Shown here: positions 27,192 through 35,958 of the stretch, piece after piece
Layout: the number at the start of each line of letters is the position of its first letter
How positions within the stretch are numbered: the first letter of the stretch is position 1
Notes under the pieces: generated by a model
Told to the model about the DNA's origin: nothing
The model's input: only the letters and a program-made list of their open reading frames with translations
Database searches by the model: none
Translations under genes and position numbers: made by a program
Source: an uncultured SAR116 cluster alpha proteobacterium
GTDB taxonomy: Bacteria; Pseudomonadota; Alphaproteobacteria; Puniceispirillales; Marisalimonadaceae
Assembly (NCBI GenBank): GCA_902530325.1
Contig: CACAAB010000007.1
Coordinates: 1 to 59,840 of the forward strand
Reading direction: 5' to 3'
Length of the DNA: 59,840 nucleotides

Positions 27192-28433
27192 ATGGTACGG
27201 ACACAAAACAAAAGTCTCATTCCTGAAATTGAGTATGATGGTCTAAGGTCTTGGATTAGATTAATTTTTTTATTTATTATTGGTGTTGTAGGTACTGTAG
27301 GTATGTGGTCAGTTGTAGTTGTAATGCCTGCATTAGAAACTGAATTTGCCATTGATAGAGGTAAGGCAAGTTTGCTTTATGCTACTACCATGGTTGGTTT
27401 TGGATTAGGTAATTTTTTAATTGGAAAAGTAATAGATAAATTTGGGCTTAAATTTCCAATTATTGTTGCAGTTATGCTTCTTTCATCATCCTATTTAGTA
27501 GCAATGATTTCCAATCAATTTTGGCACCTATTGGTTTTACAAGTTTTTATGGGTACAGCTGCATCAACTTTTTTTGGTCCCTCTATGGCGGATATTGGAA
27601 ATTTTTTTGAAAAACATAGAGGACTAGCAGTTGCAATAGTTGCTAGCGCAAATTACGTGGCAGGTGGTTTGTGGCCACTCTTTATCAGTAATCTGCTAGA
27701 GTTTAGTAACTGGAAAGAAGTCTATTTTTATATTGCAATAATCTGTTTGGTAATTATCTTTCCAATTTCATTAATATTGAAAAATAATATTGTTACTTCA
27801 AATAACCAAGATATTAAATTGAATAATGAAAATAACACTATAAAGAATCTTTCACCTAAAACTTTACAAACTTTGTTAGTATTAGCTGGTATTGGTTGTT
27901 GTCTTGCGATGGCAATGCCTCAAGTTCATATTGTTGCTTTATGTGTTGAGAGAGGCTTTGGTCTAACTGTTGGAGCTCAAATCCTATCTGTAATGCTATT
28001 GTCTGGAATGATAAGTAGGATTGGTTTTGGATTTTTATCTGACAAAATTGGCCCAATATATACCATTTTTATTGGATCATTATTACAAATGTTGTCTTTA
28101 GTTTTTTTCTTACCATTTGATAGTCAGTTGTCACTATTCATTGTGTCTTTGATGTTTGGTTTGTCTCAAGGTGGGATTGTACCGGCATATGCAATGATAG
28201 TTAGAAAATATCTCCCAATTGAAGAAGTTGGAGAAAGAGTAGGTTTGGTTATAATGGCAACTATCGTAGGTATGGGGTTAGGTGGTTGGATGTCTGGAGA
28301 AATATTTGATATTACTCAATCTTATAAACTTGCATTTGTTAATGGAATTTTTTGGAATTTTACAAATCTACTTATTGTCACTTTTATTATGTGGAAAGTT
28401 TATTTCCAAAAAGATAGATTTATTTATAGTTAG
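27192..28433 (+). CDS. MFS transporter (OFA/monocarboxylate-like)
   Basis: A 413-residue, 12-segment major facilitator. Motif-A-like sequences are GKVIDKFGLKF in the first half and GFLSDKIGPIY in the second. The FFGPSMADIGNFFEKHRGLAVA loop is typical of the oxalate/formate and monocarboxylate carrier branch. It lies between a CoA-transferase gene and a Gate-domain gene, with gaps of 21 and 14 bases. A carboxylic-acid importer feeding the CoA-transferase is the best guess. Confidence 0.85.
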   Translation: MVRTQNKSLIPEIEYDGLRSWIRLIFLFIIGVVGTVGMWSVVVVMPALETEFAIDRGKASLLYATTMVGFGLGNFLIGKVIDKFGLKFPIIVAVMLLSSSYLVAMISNQFWHLLVLQVFMGTAASTFFGPSMADIGNFFEKHRGLAVAIVASANYVAGGLWPLFISNLLEFSNWKEVYFYIAIICLVIIFPISLILKNNIVTSNNQDIKLNNENNTIKNLSPKTLQTLLVLAGIGCCLAMAMPQVHIVALCVERGFGLTVGAQILSVMLLSGMISRIGFGFLSDKIGPIYTIFIGSLLQMLSLVFFLPFDSQLSLFIVSLMFGLSQGGIVPAYAMIVRKYLPIEEVGERVGLVIMATIVGMGLGGWMSGEIFDITQSYKLAFVNGIFWNFTNLLIVTFIMWKVYFQKDRFIYS

Positions 28434-28447
28434 CTTGAGAGTTTTAG

Positions 28448-29419
28448 ATGAATAAAATAAAAGATCTTACAAAATCAAGTTTTGAAATCACTTATGAATT
28501 ATTTATCATAATGATACCTACTTTGATAGTAGTAAAAATACTTGATGAAATAGGTTTTGTTGAAATTTTAAACAAGATGTTTGCTCCTTTAATGTTTTTA
28601 TTAGGATTACCAGAAGCTATTTCATTAGTTTTTACTACATCAATGTTAACTAGTCCTTATGCTGGTCTTATAGTTTTCTCAGGGCTTCCTGCCGATATGC
28701 CATTTACTGCTGCTCAAGCAAGTGTTTTAGGGCTTCTTATTTTATTTACACATTCTTTACCAATAGAAGTGATTATTTGCCGAAAAGCTGGCGTTAGAGC
28801 TCGTGCAATGATATTTATTAGATTAGGTTTAGGAATATTATCATGTTATTTTCTGAATTTGTTTTTCGAATTTACAGGATATATGAATTATCCCGCTACT
28901 ATTTTATTGCCAAGCCTTGAGAGTGCACCTGATCTTTTAAGTTGGGGGATTTCTCAATTAAAAGGGCTTGGAATGATTTTCATCATAATTGTTGCATTAG
29001 TCATTATTTTGGATTTTTTGAAATATATTGGTGTTGAAAAACTTATTGAAAAAACTTTAAAACCATTTTTAAATTTTTTAGGTGTTGGTGAGAAGGCATC
29101 TACAATAGCAGTTGTAGGAGTTACATTAGGAATTGGATTTGGAGCTGGGCTTTTAATTAAAGAAGTTAAAACTGGAAAACTTCACTATAAAGACGTGTTT
29201 GGTGTATTAGTATTAGTGGGAATGCTTCATAGTATTATAGAAGATACCGCAGTTGTATCACTTATTGGAGCAAATATAATAATAACATTATTTCTTCGGG
29301 CTATATTAACACTTTGTATTGTTTATATTTTTATGAGATTAGGTGCTAATTTCAGCCAGGAATTTTGGCAAAAACATCTTACTAATTACAATATACCAGA
29401 ATATAAACCAAATTCTTAA
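28448..29419 (+). CDS. Nucleoside-recognition (Gate) domain membrane protein
   Basis: A 323-residue integral membrane protein with about eight hydrophobic segments. It contains two Gate-like units; the second has GVGEKASTIAVVGVTLGIGFGAGLLIKE and the charged HSIIEDTAVV. Related domains occur in nucleoside transporters, FeoB and spore maturation proteins SpmA/B, where they form membrane pores or gates. Substrate cannot be deduced. It is the third gene of the CoA-transferase/MFS operon and its end overlaps the convergent SDR gene by 4 bases. Confidence 0.78.
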   Translation: MNKIKDLTKSSFEITYELFIIMIPTLIVVKILDEIGFVEILNKMFAPLMFLLGLPEAISLVFTTSMLTSPYAGLIVFSGLPADMPFTAAQASVLGLLILFTHSLPIEVIICRKAGVRARAMIFIRLGLGILSCYFLNLFFEFTGYMNYPATILLPSLESAPDLLSWGISQLKGLGMIFIIIVALVIILDFLKYIGVEKLIEKTLKPFLNFLGVGEKASTIAVVGVTLGIGFGAGLLIKEVKTGKLHYKDVFGVLVLVGMLHSIIEDTAVVSLIGANIIITLFLRAILTLCIVYIFMRLGANFSQEFWQKHLTNYNIPEYKPNS

Positions 29420-30114
29420 TATGGAATTGATTTGTTATCCCAAGCAAATATTTTGCCGTTATCTTCAGTCGTTTTAGTATCAATAACGTCAATCAATTTG
29501 TTAGCTGAAAATTCAGGAGAGAAATATTCCTTGTCTTTTTTCTGGAAAGGTCTAGATAATTTTGAATTAACTGTGCCTGGGTGAAGACCAAAAATAATAC
29601 TATTTTTATTAGATCTTTTTTGTTCGATCGATAGTCCTTTTAAAATCATATTTAATGCAGATTTCGAAGCTCTGTAGGAATACCAACCACCAAGTTCATT
29701 ATCTTCAATGCTTCCTACTCGCGCAGAAATTGATGCAAATTTTGTTGTTTTATCCCTATGTAGGCAAGGTAAAAAATATTTTGCAATTAATGCAGTTGGT
29801 ATTGTGTTAGCATTAAACATATCTAAAAATTTTTGAGCAGATAAATCCTTAATTGATTTCTCTGGATTTTCTAACGCACCAATTGCAACTATTATTATGT
29901 CTAACTTAAATTGTAGAGATGAAGCTGCATTTGATAGGCCTTCTTCATTGCAATAATCAACCTTTATTGATTTTATAAGATCATTTTCAAAATTTTCACC
30001 CGATCTTGAGTACGCAATGATATTATCAATATTTTGTTTTTTTGTGTATTCAATGCATAGTGCCTTTCCAATTGCACCAGAGCATCCAAAAATAGCTATA
30101 TTTAGATTTGTCAT
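29416..30114 (-). CDS. Short-chain dehydrogenase/reductase (divergent SDR)
   Basis: A 232-residue Rossmann protein. The nucleotide loop is IAIFGCSGAIGKAL, with the classical TGxxxGIG replaced by GCSGAIG as in CsgA-like SDRs. The active site is visible as ASISARVGSIEDNELGGWYSYRASKSAL, giving Y-x-x-x-K in a YRASK motif, and HPGTVNSKLSRPF follows. Substrate unknown. It stands alone on the minus strand, between the Gate-domain gene and a divergent hydrolase gene. Confidence 0.85.
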   Translation of the reverse strand: MTNLNIAIFGCSGAIGKALCIEYTKKQNIDNIIAYSRSGENFENDLIKSIKVDYCNEEGLSNAASSLQFKLDIIIVAIGALENPEKSIKDLSAQKFLDMFNANTIPTALIAKYFLPCLHRDKTTKFASISARVGSIEDNELGGWYSYRASKSALNMILKGLSIEQKRSNKNSIIFGLHPGTVNSKLSRPFQKKDKEYFSPEFSANKLIDVIDTKTTEDNGKIFAWDNKSIPY

Positions 30115-30207
30115 TATATAAACTTTTGTTCTTATAATTGAATTTTTAATCGTTATAGTTTATCCGATAGATATAATCATCTTATTATTAAATACAAAGA
30201 GATAGAT

Positions 30208-30930
30208 ATGAAAAATAATAAACCTCATTTCTTACTAATTCATGGAGCTTGGCATGGAGGATGGGTTTGGAATGAAATATCTGAAATCTTGAGATATCAG
30301 CGGTATAGTGTTTCAACTCCAACACTCACGGGTTTAGGTGAAAAAAAACATTTATTATCATCAAAAATTACAATTGAAACATTTATTGAAGATGTTGTTA
30401 ATCATATTATTTTTGAAAATCTTAGCAATATAATACTAGTTGGTCATAGCTTCGCCGGAAGTGTGATAAGTGGAGTTGCAGATAGATTAAAAGATAGAAT
30501 ACAAAAATTAATTTATTTTGATGCTATGATTTTAATAGATGGTCAAAAACCTTTTGATATTACTCCAAAAGAAACAGTTGAACAAAGAATTGAATTAGCA
30601 AAAAAATTTGGAAATAACATATCAATACCAGCTCCTAGCGCAGATGCATTCGGTGTTTTCGATATTAAAAAGTCATTGTTACTAGAAGAAAAACTTACAC
30701 CACATCCTTTAAGTGCATTTCAATCAAAACTTATTCTTAAAAATGAGGTTGGTAATGGGATTCCTCTTTCCTACATTTTTTGTACGAAACCCGTTTACAA
30801 AAGTCTTGAGAGTTCAAGAGAGGTTGTGCGTAAAATGAAATGGCCAATTTTTGAGCTAAATGCTGGGCATAATGCCATGCTAACTCATCCAAAAGAAACT
30901 TTAAATTTACTTATGAAAATTTGTAACTAA
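30208..30930 (+). CDS. Alpha/beta hydrolase, EstC/methylesterase-like
   Basis: A 240-residue compact alpha/beta hydrolase with the HGAWHGGWVWNE oxyanion loop near residue 11, nucleophile elbow GHSFAG, and C-terminal histidine in AGHNAML. This HGAWHGGW signature is shared by plant methylesterases, hydroxynitrile lyases and bacterial EstC-type esterases. It precedes the thiolase gene by 22 bases on the same strand; the two may form an operon acting on an acyl ester and its CoA derivative. Substrate unknown. Confidence 0.85.
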   Translation: MKNNKPHFLLIHGAWHGGWVWNEISEILRYQRYSVSTPTLTGLGEKKHLLSSKITIETFIEDVVNHIIFENLSNIILVGHSFAGSVISGVADRLKDRIQKLIYFDAMILIDGQKPFDITPKETVEQRIELAKKFGNNISIPAPSADAFGVFDIKKSLLLEEKLTPHPLSAFQSKLILKNEVGNGIPLSYIFCTKPVYKSLESSREVVRKMKWPIFELNAGHNAMLTHPKETLNLLMKICN

Positions 30931-30952
30931 AATATAAATTTTGGAGGTTAAA

Positions 30953-32119
30953 ATGTCAGCTTGTATAACTGGGTGGGCTCATAGTAAATTTGGAGTGAAT
31001 TCAGAACAAACATCTGAAAATATGATTGCAGATGTTGTTGAAAAAGCTATTAAGCATGCAGAAATTTCTGCTAAGGAAATAGACGCTATTTTTGTTGGAA
31101 CATTCAATAATGGTTTTCAAAAACAAGATTTTCACGGTGCACTACCTGCAGTTTCACAATCTGATTTGAGATATGTCCCCGCAATGAGAGTGGAGAATGC
31201 ATGTGCTACTGGTTCTGCAGCCATTCATACTGCAATGAATGCAATAGAGGCAAAAAAAGCTAAAACCACATTAGTTGTCGGTGTTGAGAAAATGACAGAT
31301 GTCTCTTCTGAAAGAGTTGGTGATATATTGCTAGGTGCTAGTTATAGACCAGAAGAGGGTGATACAAAAGGCGGATTTACTGGCGTGTTTGCTGCAATTG
31401 CAAAGTCCTACTTTCAAAAGTACGGTGATAAGTCTGATATTTTAGCAAAAATTGCTGCAAAAAATCATGAAAATGGATGTGTAAATCCATTTGCACATAT
31501 GCAAAAAAAACTAAAATTTGAGTTTTGTAATTCTGTATCAGAAAAAAACCCATATGTAGCTAAACCTTTAAGAAGAACTGATTGTTCTATGGTATCTGAT
31601 GGAGCTGCTGCTCTGATCATTCAAGATATTGACCTTGCACTTTCAGCAAAAAGAGCGATTGCATTTAGATCAAGAAGGCATGTCAATGACATACTTCCTC
31701 TTAGTAAGAGAGAAAAAACTGAATTTGAAGGTGCACGTCAAGCATGGCAGCATGCTCTTCAAGATGCCAAGATAACCTTGGATGATTTATCATTTGTTGA
31801 AAGCCACGACTGTTTCACAATTGCTGAACTTATTGAGTATGAAGCAATGGGCTTAACTAAAATAGGTGAGGGCTATAAAGCTATTGAAGAGGGTTGGGTT
31901 CAGAAGACCGGTAAATTACCTATAAACCCATCTGGGGGGCTGAAGTCAAAAGGGCATCCCATTGGTGCAACTGGAGTATCTCAACATGTTATGTCTGCAA
32001 TGCAATTGACAGGTGAAGCTGGAGATATGCAAATCAATAAAGCAAATTTAGCGGGTATATTTAATATGGGTGGTGCTTCTGTTGCAAATTATGTATCAAT
32101 TTTAGAAAGATTACGCTAA
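30953..32119 (+). CDS. Thiolase-family protein (acetyl-CoA acetyltransferase / SCP-x type)
   Basis: A 388-residue thiolase. The acylated cysteine is C84 in VENACATGSAA; the distal active site has SHDCFTIAELIEYEAMG and NPSGGLKSKGHPIGATG with H335. The pattern, with SHDCF instead of a classical NEAFA, places it among SCP-x/lipid-transfer-type thiolases, which often cleave branched or unusual beta-ketoacyl-CoAs. ATG 30953 is chosen because GGAGG lies 6 bases upstream; a TTG four codons earlier overlaps that site. Downstream convergent genes encode a crotonase and two acyl-CoA dehydrogenases, consistent with a beta-oxidation-type pathway. Confidence 0.88.
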   Translation: MSACITGWAHSKFGVNSEQTSENMIADVVEKAIKHAEISAKEIDAIFVGTFNNGFQKQDFHGALPAVSQSDLRYVPAMRVENACATGSAAIHTAMNAIEAKKAKTTLVVGVEKMTDVSSERVGDILLGASYRPEEGDTKGGFTGVFAAIAKSYFQKYGDKSDILAKIAAKNHENGCVNPFAHMQKKLKFEFCNSVSEKNPYVAKPLRRTDCSMVSDGAAALIIQDIDLALSAKRAIAFRSRRHVNDILPLSKREKTEFEGARQAWQHALQDAKITLDDLSFVESHDCFTIAELIEYEAMGLTKIGEGYKAIEEGWVQKTGKLPINPSGGLKSKGHPIGATGVSQHVMSAMQLTGEAGDMQINKANLAGIFNMGGASVANYVSILERLR

Positions 32120-32162
32120 TAAATATTTTTGATGATTCTAAAAAATTAATTTTTTAAATGCA

Positions 32163-32960
32163 TCATGAGTTTTTATAATTAGGTTTTCTCTTTTCTAATA
32201 GCGCGTCTATTGCTTCCCTGTGATCATCAAGTTGTTGTAACATGCTTTGTTGGCTAGCGGCCATTTCTAACGCATCTTGCAAAGGAACGTTTTGTGACAT
32301 TCTTAGTAAACGTTTGGCTCGTCTGGATGCTTCTGGAGGTTGGGCAGCAATTTTTTTAGCTAATTGTTGAGCTTCTACTATCAAATGTTCGTTTGGGACA
32401 ACTTTTGAAACAAGTCCCCAATCTAGAGCCTTATTAGCATCTAGAACATCACAAGTTAAGATCATTTCATTAGCTCTTGCGAAACCAATTATTTTCGGAA
32501 GGAACCAAGATCCTCCATCTCCTGGTATAATGCCTATCCGAAGAAAACTCTCAGAAAATTTTGCATCCTCACCAGCTATCCTAATATCACACATTGTACA
32601 TAGATCATTGCCTGCACCTATAGCATGACCGTTAACTGCGGCTATAACTGGGACATCTATAGAATTCATAGTTAAAGGAATTTTTTGAATACCAAATCTG
32701 TACCAATCTTCAAGTTGTGATTGGGTCATTTGATCTTTTGTAGTCATGTCTTTTATTTCTTGAAGATTGCCACCAGAAGAAAAACTTTTTCCAGCTCCAG
32801 TTAAAATTACACACCCAACATTTTTGTCTTTATCAGCTTTTTGTAAATATTCTACTAGGCCTTCTATGATATCACCTGAAAGTGCATTCCTTGTATCAGG
32901 TCTGTTAAGTGTTATTTTAACAATTCTATCATCTTGTTCATATAAAACCGATTTTACCAT
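32163..32960 (-). CDS. Enoyl-CoA hydratase/isomerase (crotonase) family protein
   Basis: A 265-residue crotonase with oxyanion segments GAGKSFSSGGNL and NGHAIGAGNDLCTMCD. The active-site loop reads FLRIGIIPGDGGSWFLPK: the first canonical glutamate position is not acidic and an aspartate appears in GDGG, while the second glutamate (ANEM) is kept. This PGDGGSW variant is a recognisable subgroup of the family. It is the last of a three-gene minus-strand set after the two acyl-CoA dehydrogenases (25-base gap) and would act on the enoyl-CoA they produce. Confidence 0.88.
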   Translation of the reverse strand: MVKSVLYEQDDRIVKITLNRPDTRNALSGDIIEGLVEYLQKADKDKNVGCVILTGAGKSFSSGGNLQEIKDMTTKDQMTQSQLEDWYRFGIQKIPLTMNSIDVPVIAAVNGHAIGAGNDLCTMCDIRIAGEDAKFSESFLRIGIIPGDGGSWFLPKIIGFARANEMILTCDVLDANKALDWGLVSKVVPNEHLIVEAQQLAKKIAAQPPEASRRAKRLLRMSQNVPLQDALEMAASQQSMLQQLDDHREAIDALLEKRKPNYKNS

Positions 32961-32985
32961 ATTTCACCTCAAAGTTTTTTTGCAA

Positions 32986-34014
32986 TTAAGCTAAATATTC
33001 CCATAAGTTTTTATTATTTTTTTCAAGAAATATTTTCCCTAAAAATTCCTCCCAAAATGACTCATTTCCAAAGTCATTCCTCCAACTATTTAAATTTTTT
33101 GTAAAATAAGATAATTCATACTCCTTGGTAAATCCAATTGCACCATGAACTTGATGAGAAATAGCTATAATTTTTCCAGCAGCTGCACCAGCTCTTATTT
33201 TTGATATTGCAATATCGTTGAAATTATTGTCACCTAAATTAAGGTCTGTAATTGCAGATAGGGCCGCAGACGAGGCTGACAGTTCAACTGCCATATCTGA
33301 AATCTGGTGTTGTATTGCTTGAAACTTCGATAGCGCTCTACCAAATTGTTGCCTTTCTGAACAATAATTAATTGACAAATCAAGAACTTTTTCCATTGCA
33401 CCAATCATTTGAGCAGATCTAAGAACCGCACCAAGAAACTTAAAGTCGATTTTATTGTTAAGAGGTTTAATTTCAGCAATATTTAAATTAGCTACTTTGA
33501 TATCGTACCTTGGTTCAGCTAAGAAGTTTTTTTTATGTATAATTTCTCCATTAATTTCATCAATTAAAATTGCTTGTTTAGCATTGTTCATTTCATTAAT
33601 AATTAATAAATTTTTTGTGAGGTTAAGGTATGGAATTGATAAAATATCTCCAGAAATCATATTGTTTTCAATTTGTAAATTTTTTGTATCAGTAGCAAAA
33701 GTTACTATGCCGTTTGGAGGATTTATATCGGATTCAGATAAAACATAATTAGATAAAATCGTTTCTGATAAGGGTAAAGGAGTTCCATGATTATTTACAA
33801 TTTTAATCAAAGGTAAAATTGAAAAAAATGGTATTTCATAACCACCAAACTTTTCTTTAACTGATATTTTTGGAAGTCCATTTTTTTCAATTTCATTCCA
33901 CAAATTTAATATATCATTATTTTCATAAACTATGTTTTGTCTTAAATTATGATTTACGTGTTTTTGTAAAATTTTAGAAGTTGTTTCTAAAATTATTTCT
34001 AATTCTTCAATCAT
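32986..34014 (-). CDS. Acyl-CoA dehydrogenase, short partner subunit
   Basis: A 342-residue acyl-CoA dehydrogenase-like protein. The N-domain is shortened and divergent, but the C-terminal FAD-binding part is clear: YCSERQQFGRALSKFQAIQHQISDMA with the FAD-contact arginine and glutamine, and VHGAIGFTKEYELSYF. It overlaps its upstream neighbour, a second dehydrogenase, by 4 bases (ATGA). A coupled long/short pair of this kind is known from heterotetrameric enzymes of sterol side-chain and other bulky-acyl oxidation (FadE pairs, ChsE). By that analogy this would be the subunit carrying the Q/R-type FAD contacts. Confidence 0.85.
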   Translation of the reverse strand: MIEELEIILETTSKILQKHVNHNLRQNIVYENNDILNLWNEIEKNGLPKISVKEKFGGYEIPFFSILPLIKIVNNHGTPLPLSETILSNYVLSESDINPPNGIVTFATDTKNLQIENNMISGDILSIPYLNLTKNLLIINEMNNAKQAILIDEINGEIIHKKNFLAEPRYDIKVANLNIAEIKPLNNKIDFKFLGAVLRSAQMIGAMEKVLDLSINYCSERQQFGRALSKFQAIQHQISDMAVELSASSAALSAITDLNLGDNNFNDIAISKIRAGAAAGKIIAISHQVHGAIGFTKEYELSYFTKNLNSWRNDFGNESFWEEFLGKIFLEKNNKNLWEYLA

Positions 34015-35165
34015 CTTAGGCCTAACTGTCTAGCAATTATACCTTTCATGATTTCAGTTGTACCTCCTCTTAGAGAGTTTGATGGAATTCTTAATGTTGC
34101 ATCTTCAAATAGATTTTGTAATTGATTTGGCCATTCATGAAGAGGAACGATATTTGAAAATTCTCTTAATGTTTCTATCATCATCTTTTCAAATTTATTA
34201 CCTAATTCTTTTACAAATGCTGCTTGTGTCTCAGGAGATTCACCATATTGAAGCATTGAAGCAACCGAAAAACTCATTCTTCTTAATGTTTGTATTTCAG
34301 ATATTAATTTACCAACTAACTTTGTGCCTGAATGAATGAGTGAGTTTCTGAATTCATTTATAAAACTATCTAATAATGTGAAATGAGAGAGAAATCTTTC
34401 TGGACCAGATCTTTCTAGGGCAAGTTCACCTACAACTTGTTTCCAGCCTTTGCCTTCTTCTCCTAAAAGGGTATCATCTGACAATTCAACATTGTCAAAT
34501 AAAGTTTCATTAAAATGTCTTTGACCAGTCATATCAGCAATCCCAGTAATCTTTACGTTTGGAAGAGACAAATCAACAAGAAATTGAGAAAGACCTTCAT
34601 GCCTGTTTTTCTCAGATGCTGGACTAGTTCTAGCTAGAACAATCATATAATGTGCTAAATGAGCGCCGGTAGACCATATTTTTCTTCCCTCAAGTTTCCA
34701 GCCGTTCTCAGTTTTGGTGGCTTTCGTTTTTACTGAGGCTAAATCCGAACCAGAGTCAGGTTCACTCATTCCAATAGCAAAAAAACACTCGCCAGCTGTT
34801 ATTCGAGGAATAATAGAAGATTTCTGTTTTTCATTTCCATATCTCAAGATTTGACTTCCACTCTGTCTATCAGCTATCCAATGAGCTGCTACAGGAGCTC
34901 CTGAAGACAAGAGTTCTTCTGTTACTACGTATCTTTCTAAAGCTGTTCTTTGATGTCCGCCATATTCTTTAGGAAATGACATCCCAAGCCAGCCTTTAGA
35001 TCCAAGTTTTTTACTAAAGCTTGGATCAGCTGAAAAAACCCAGGCATCTGGAGATGGTGTAAATTCATTATTATTTATACAGGTTGTTATAAATTCTCTT
35101 ACTTCTTTTCTAAGATTTGAGAGTTCGTTTGTTTCTTTTATAAATGGAAAATTGAATTTTGACAT
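34011..35165 (-). CDS. Acyl-CoA dehydrogenase, long partner subunit
   Basis: A 384-residue acyl-CoA dehydrogenase. Seen: KKLGSKGWLGMSFPKEYGG near residue 55, FAIGMSEPDSGSDLASVKTKA (substrate and FAD contact), WKLEGRKIWSTGAHLA, GEEGKGWKQV and the C-terminal RGGTTEIMKGIIARQLGL. In contrast to its partner it lacks the R-x-x-FG-x(4-5)-FQ FAD segment. Missing complementary motifs in two overlapping genes is what heteromeric dehydrogenases show. Oxidises an acyl-CoA to an enoyl-CoA with electron-transfer flavoprotein. First gene of the operon with the short subunit and a crotonase. Confidence 0.88.
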   Translation of the reverse strand: MSKFNFPFIKETNELSNLRKEVREFITTCINNNEFTPSPDAWVFSADPSFSKKLGSKGWLGMSFPKEYGGHQRTALERYVVTEELLSSGAPVAAHWIADRQSGSQILRYGNEKQKSSIIPRITAGECFFAIGMSEPDSGSDLASVKTKATKTENGWKLEGRKIWSTGAHLAHYMIVLARTSPASEKNRHEGLSQFLVDLSLPNVKITGIADMTGQRHFNETLFDNVELSDDTLLGEEGKGWKQVVGELALERSGPERFLSHFTLLDSFINEFRNSLIHSGTKLVGKLISEIQTLRRMSFSVASMLQYGESPETQAAFVKELGNKFEKMMIETLREFSNIVPLHEWPNQLQNLFEDATLRIPSNSLRGGTTEIMKGIIARQLGLR

Positions 35166-35307
35166 TAATACTTCTTCACAGTTGGTTACTATAATTAAAC
35201 TAAATAATATAAGGTAAACGTCAATAGAATTAATAGAATATAAATAAGTTTAATTATTGATATTAAGAATTTCATAATTTAATCTTTTTACGATTAAGGA
35301 GGTTGAA

Positions 35308-35958
35308 ATGTCGATAGATGAAAATATCTTGCAAAGATTAAGGAATATAGCAACACCCACGTTAGCGAATGCACTTGATGATATTGGTTTCAATGGTGTT
35401 ATGAATAATCTACATCCTGCAGGTCTGGGTATGAAAATAGTTGGAAGGGCAGTAACTGTACAGGAGGTTACGGGGGCATATGGAAGTTTTTCTACAGAAG
35501 AATTCAAAGTTGGGCATATGATTGACGCCGCTAGTCCAGGTGATGTTATAGTAGTTGCAAATAATGGAGCACAAGTATCTACCTGGGGTGGAATGGCTTC
35601 TTACTCTGCAAAATTAAAGGGTATAGCTGGGCTGGTAGTTGATGGTGGAGTTAGGGATCGAGAAGAAATAGTAGAATTTTCTTTTCCAACTTTTTCAAAA
35701 CACATGGTTCCAACACCTGGTAAAACTCGAATAAAAGTCCTTTCAATCAATGAGCCAATCATTTGTGCAGGAGTAAGGGTTAGACAAGGAGATATTATTG
35801 TAGGAGATGGAACGGGAGTTTTGTGTTTGCCAATTGAACATGTTGAAAAAATAACTGAGGAAGCTGAAAAGTTTACTGCTGACGATAAAAAGGCTATGCA
35901 AGAAATGGAAAATGGTCTGACTTTTAGAGAAGCACTAAAGAAATTTTCAAAAATTTAA
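35308..35958 (+). CDS. RraA-like / 4-hydroxy-4-methyl-2-oxoglutarate aldolase family protein
   Basis: A 216-residue protein of the RraA/HMG-aldolase fold. Seen: PTLANALDDIGFNGVM, IVGRAVTVQ, ASPGDVIVVANNGA, GGMASYSAKLKGIAGLVVDGGVRDREEI (the GxxD-x-x-x-R-D active-site block), and VRQGDIIVGDGTGVLCLP. Bacterial members cleave 4-hydroxy-4-methyl-2-oxoglutarate or decarboxylate oxaloacetate with a divalent metal; true RraA inhibits RNase E. The catalytic D and R are present, favouring an enzyme. AAGGAGG precedes the ATG. It converges with the four-carbon acid kinase gene (4-base overlap), so a role in sugar-acid breakdown is plausible. Confidence 0.85.
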   Translation: MSIDENILQRLRNIATPTLANALDDIGFNGVMNNLHPAGLGMKIVGRAVTVQEVTGAYGSFSTEEFKVGHMIDAASPGDVIVVANNGAQVSTWGGMASYSAKLKGIAGLVVDGGVRDREEIVEFSFPTFSKHMVPTPGKTRIKVLSINEPIICAGVRVRQGDIIVGDGTGVLCLPIEHVEKITEEAEKFTADDKKAMQEMENGLTFREALKKFSKI

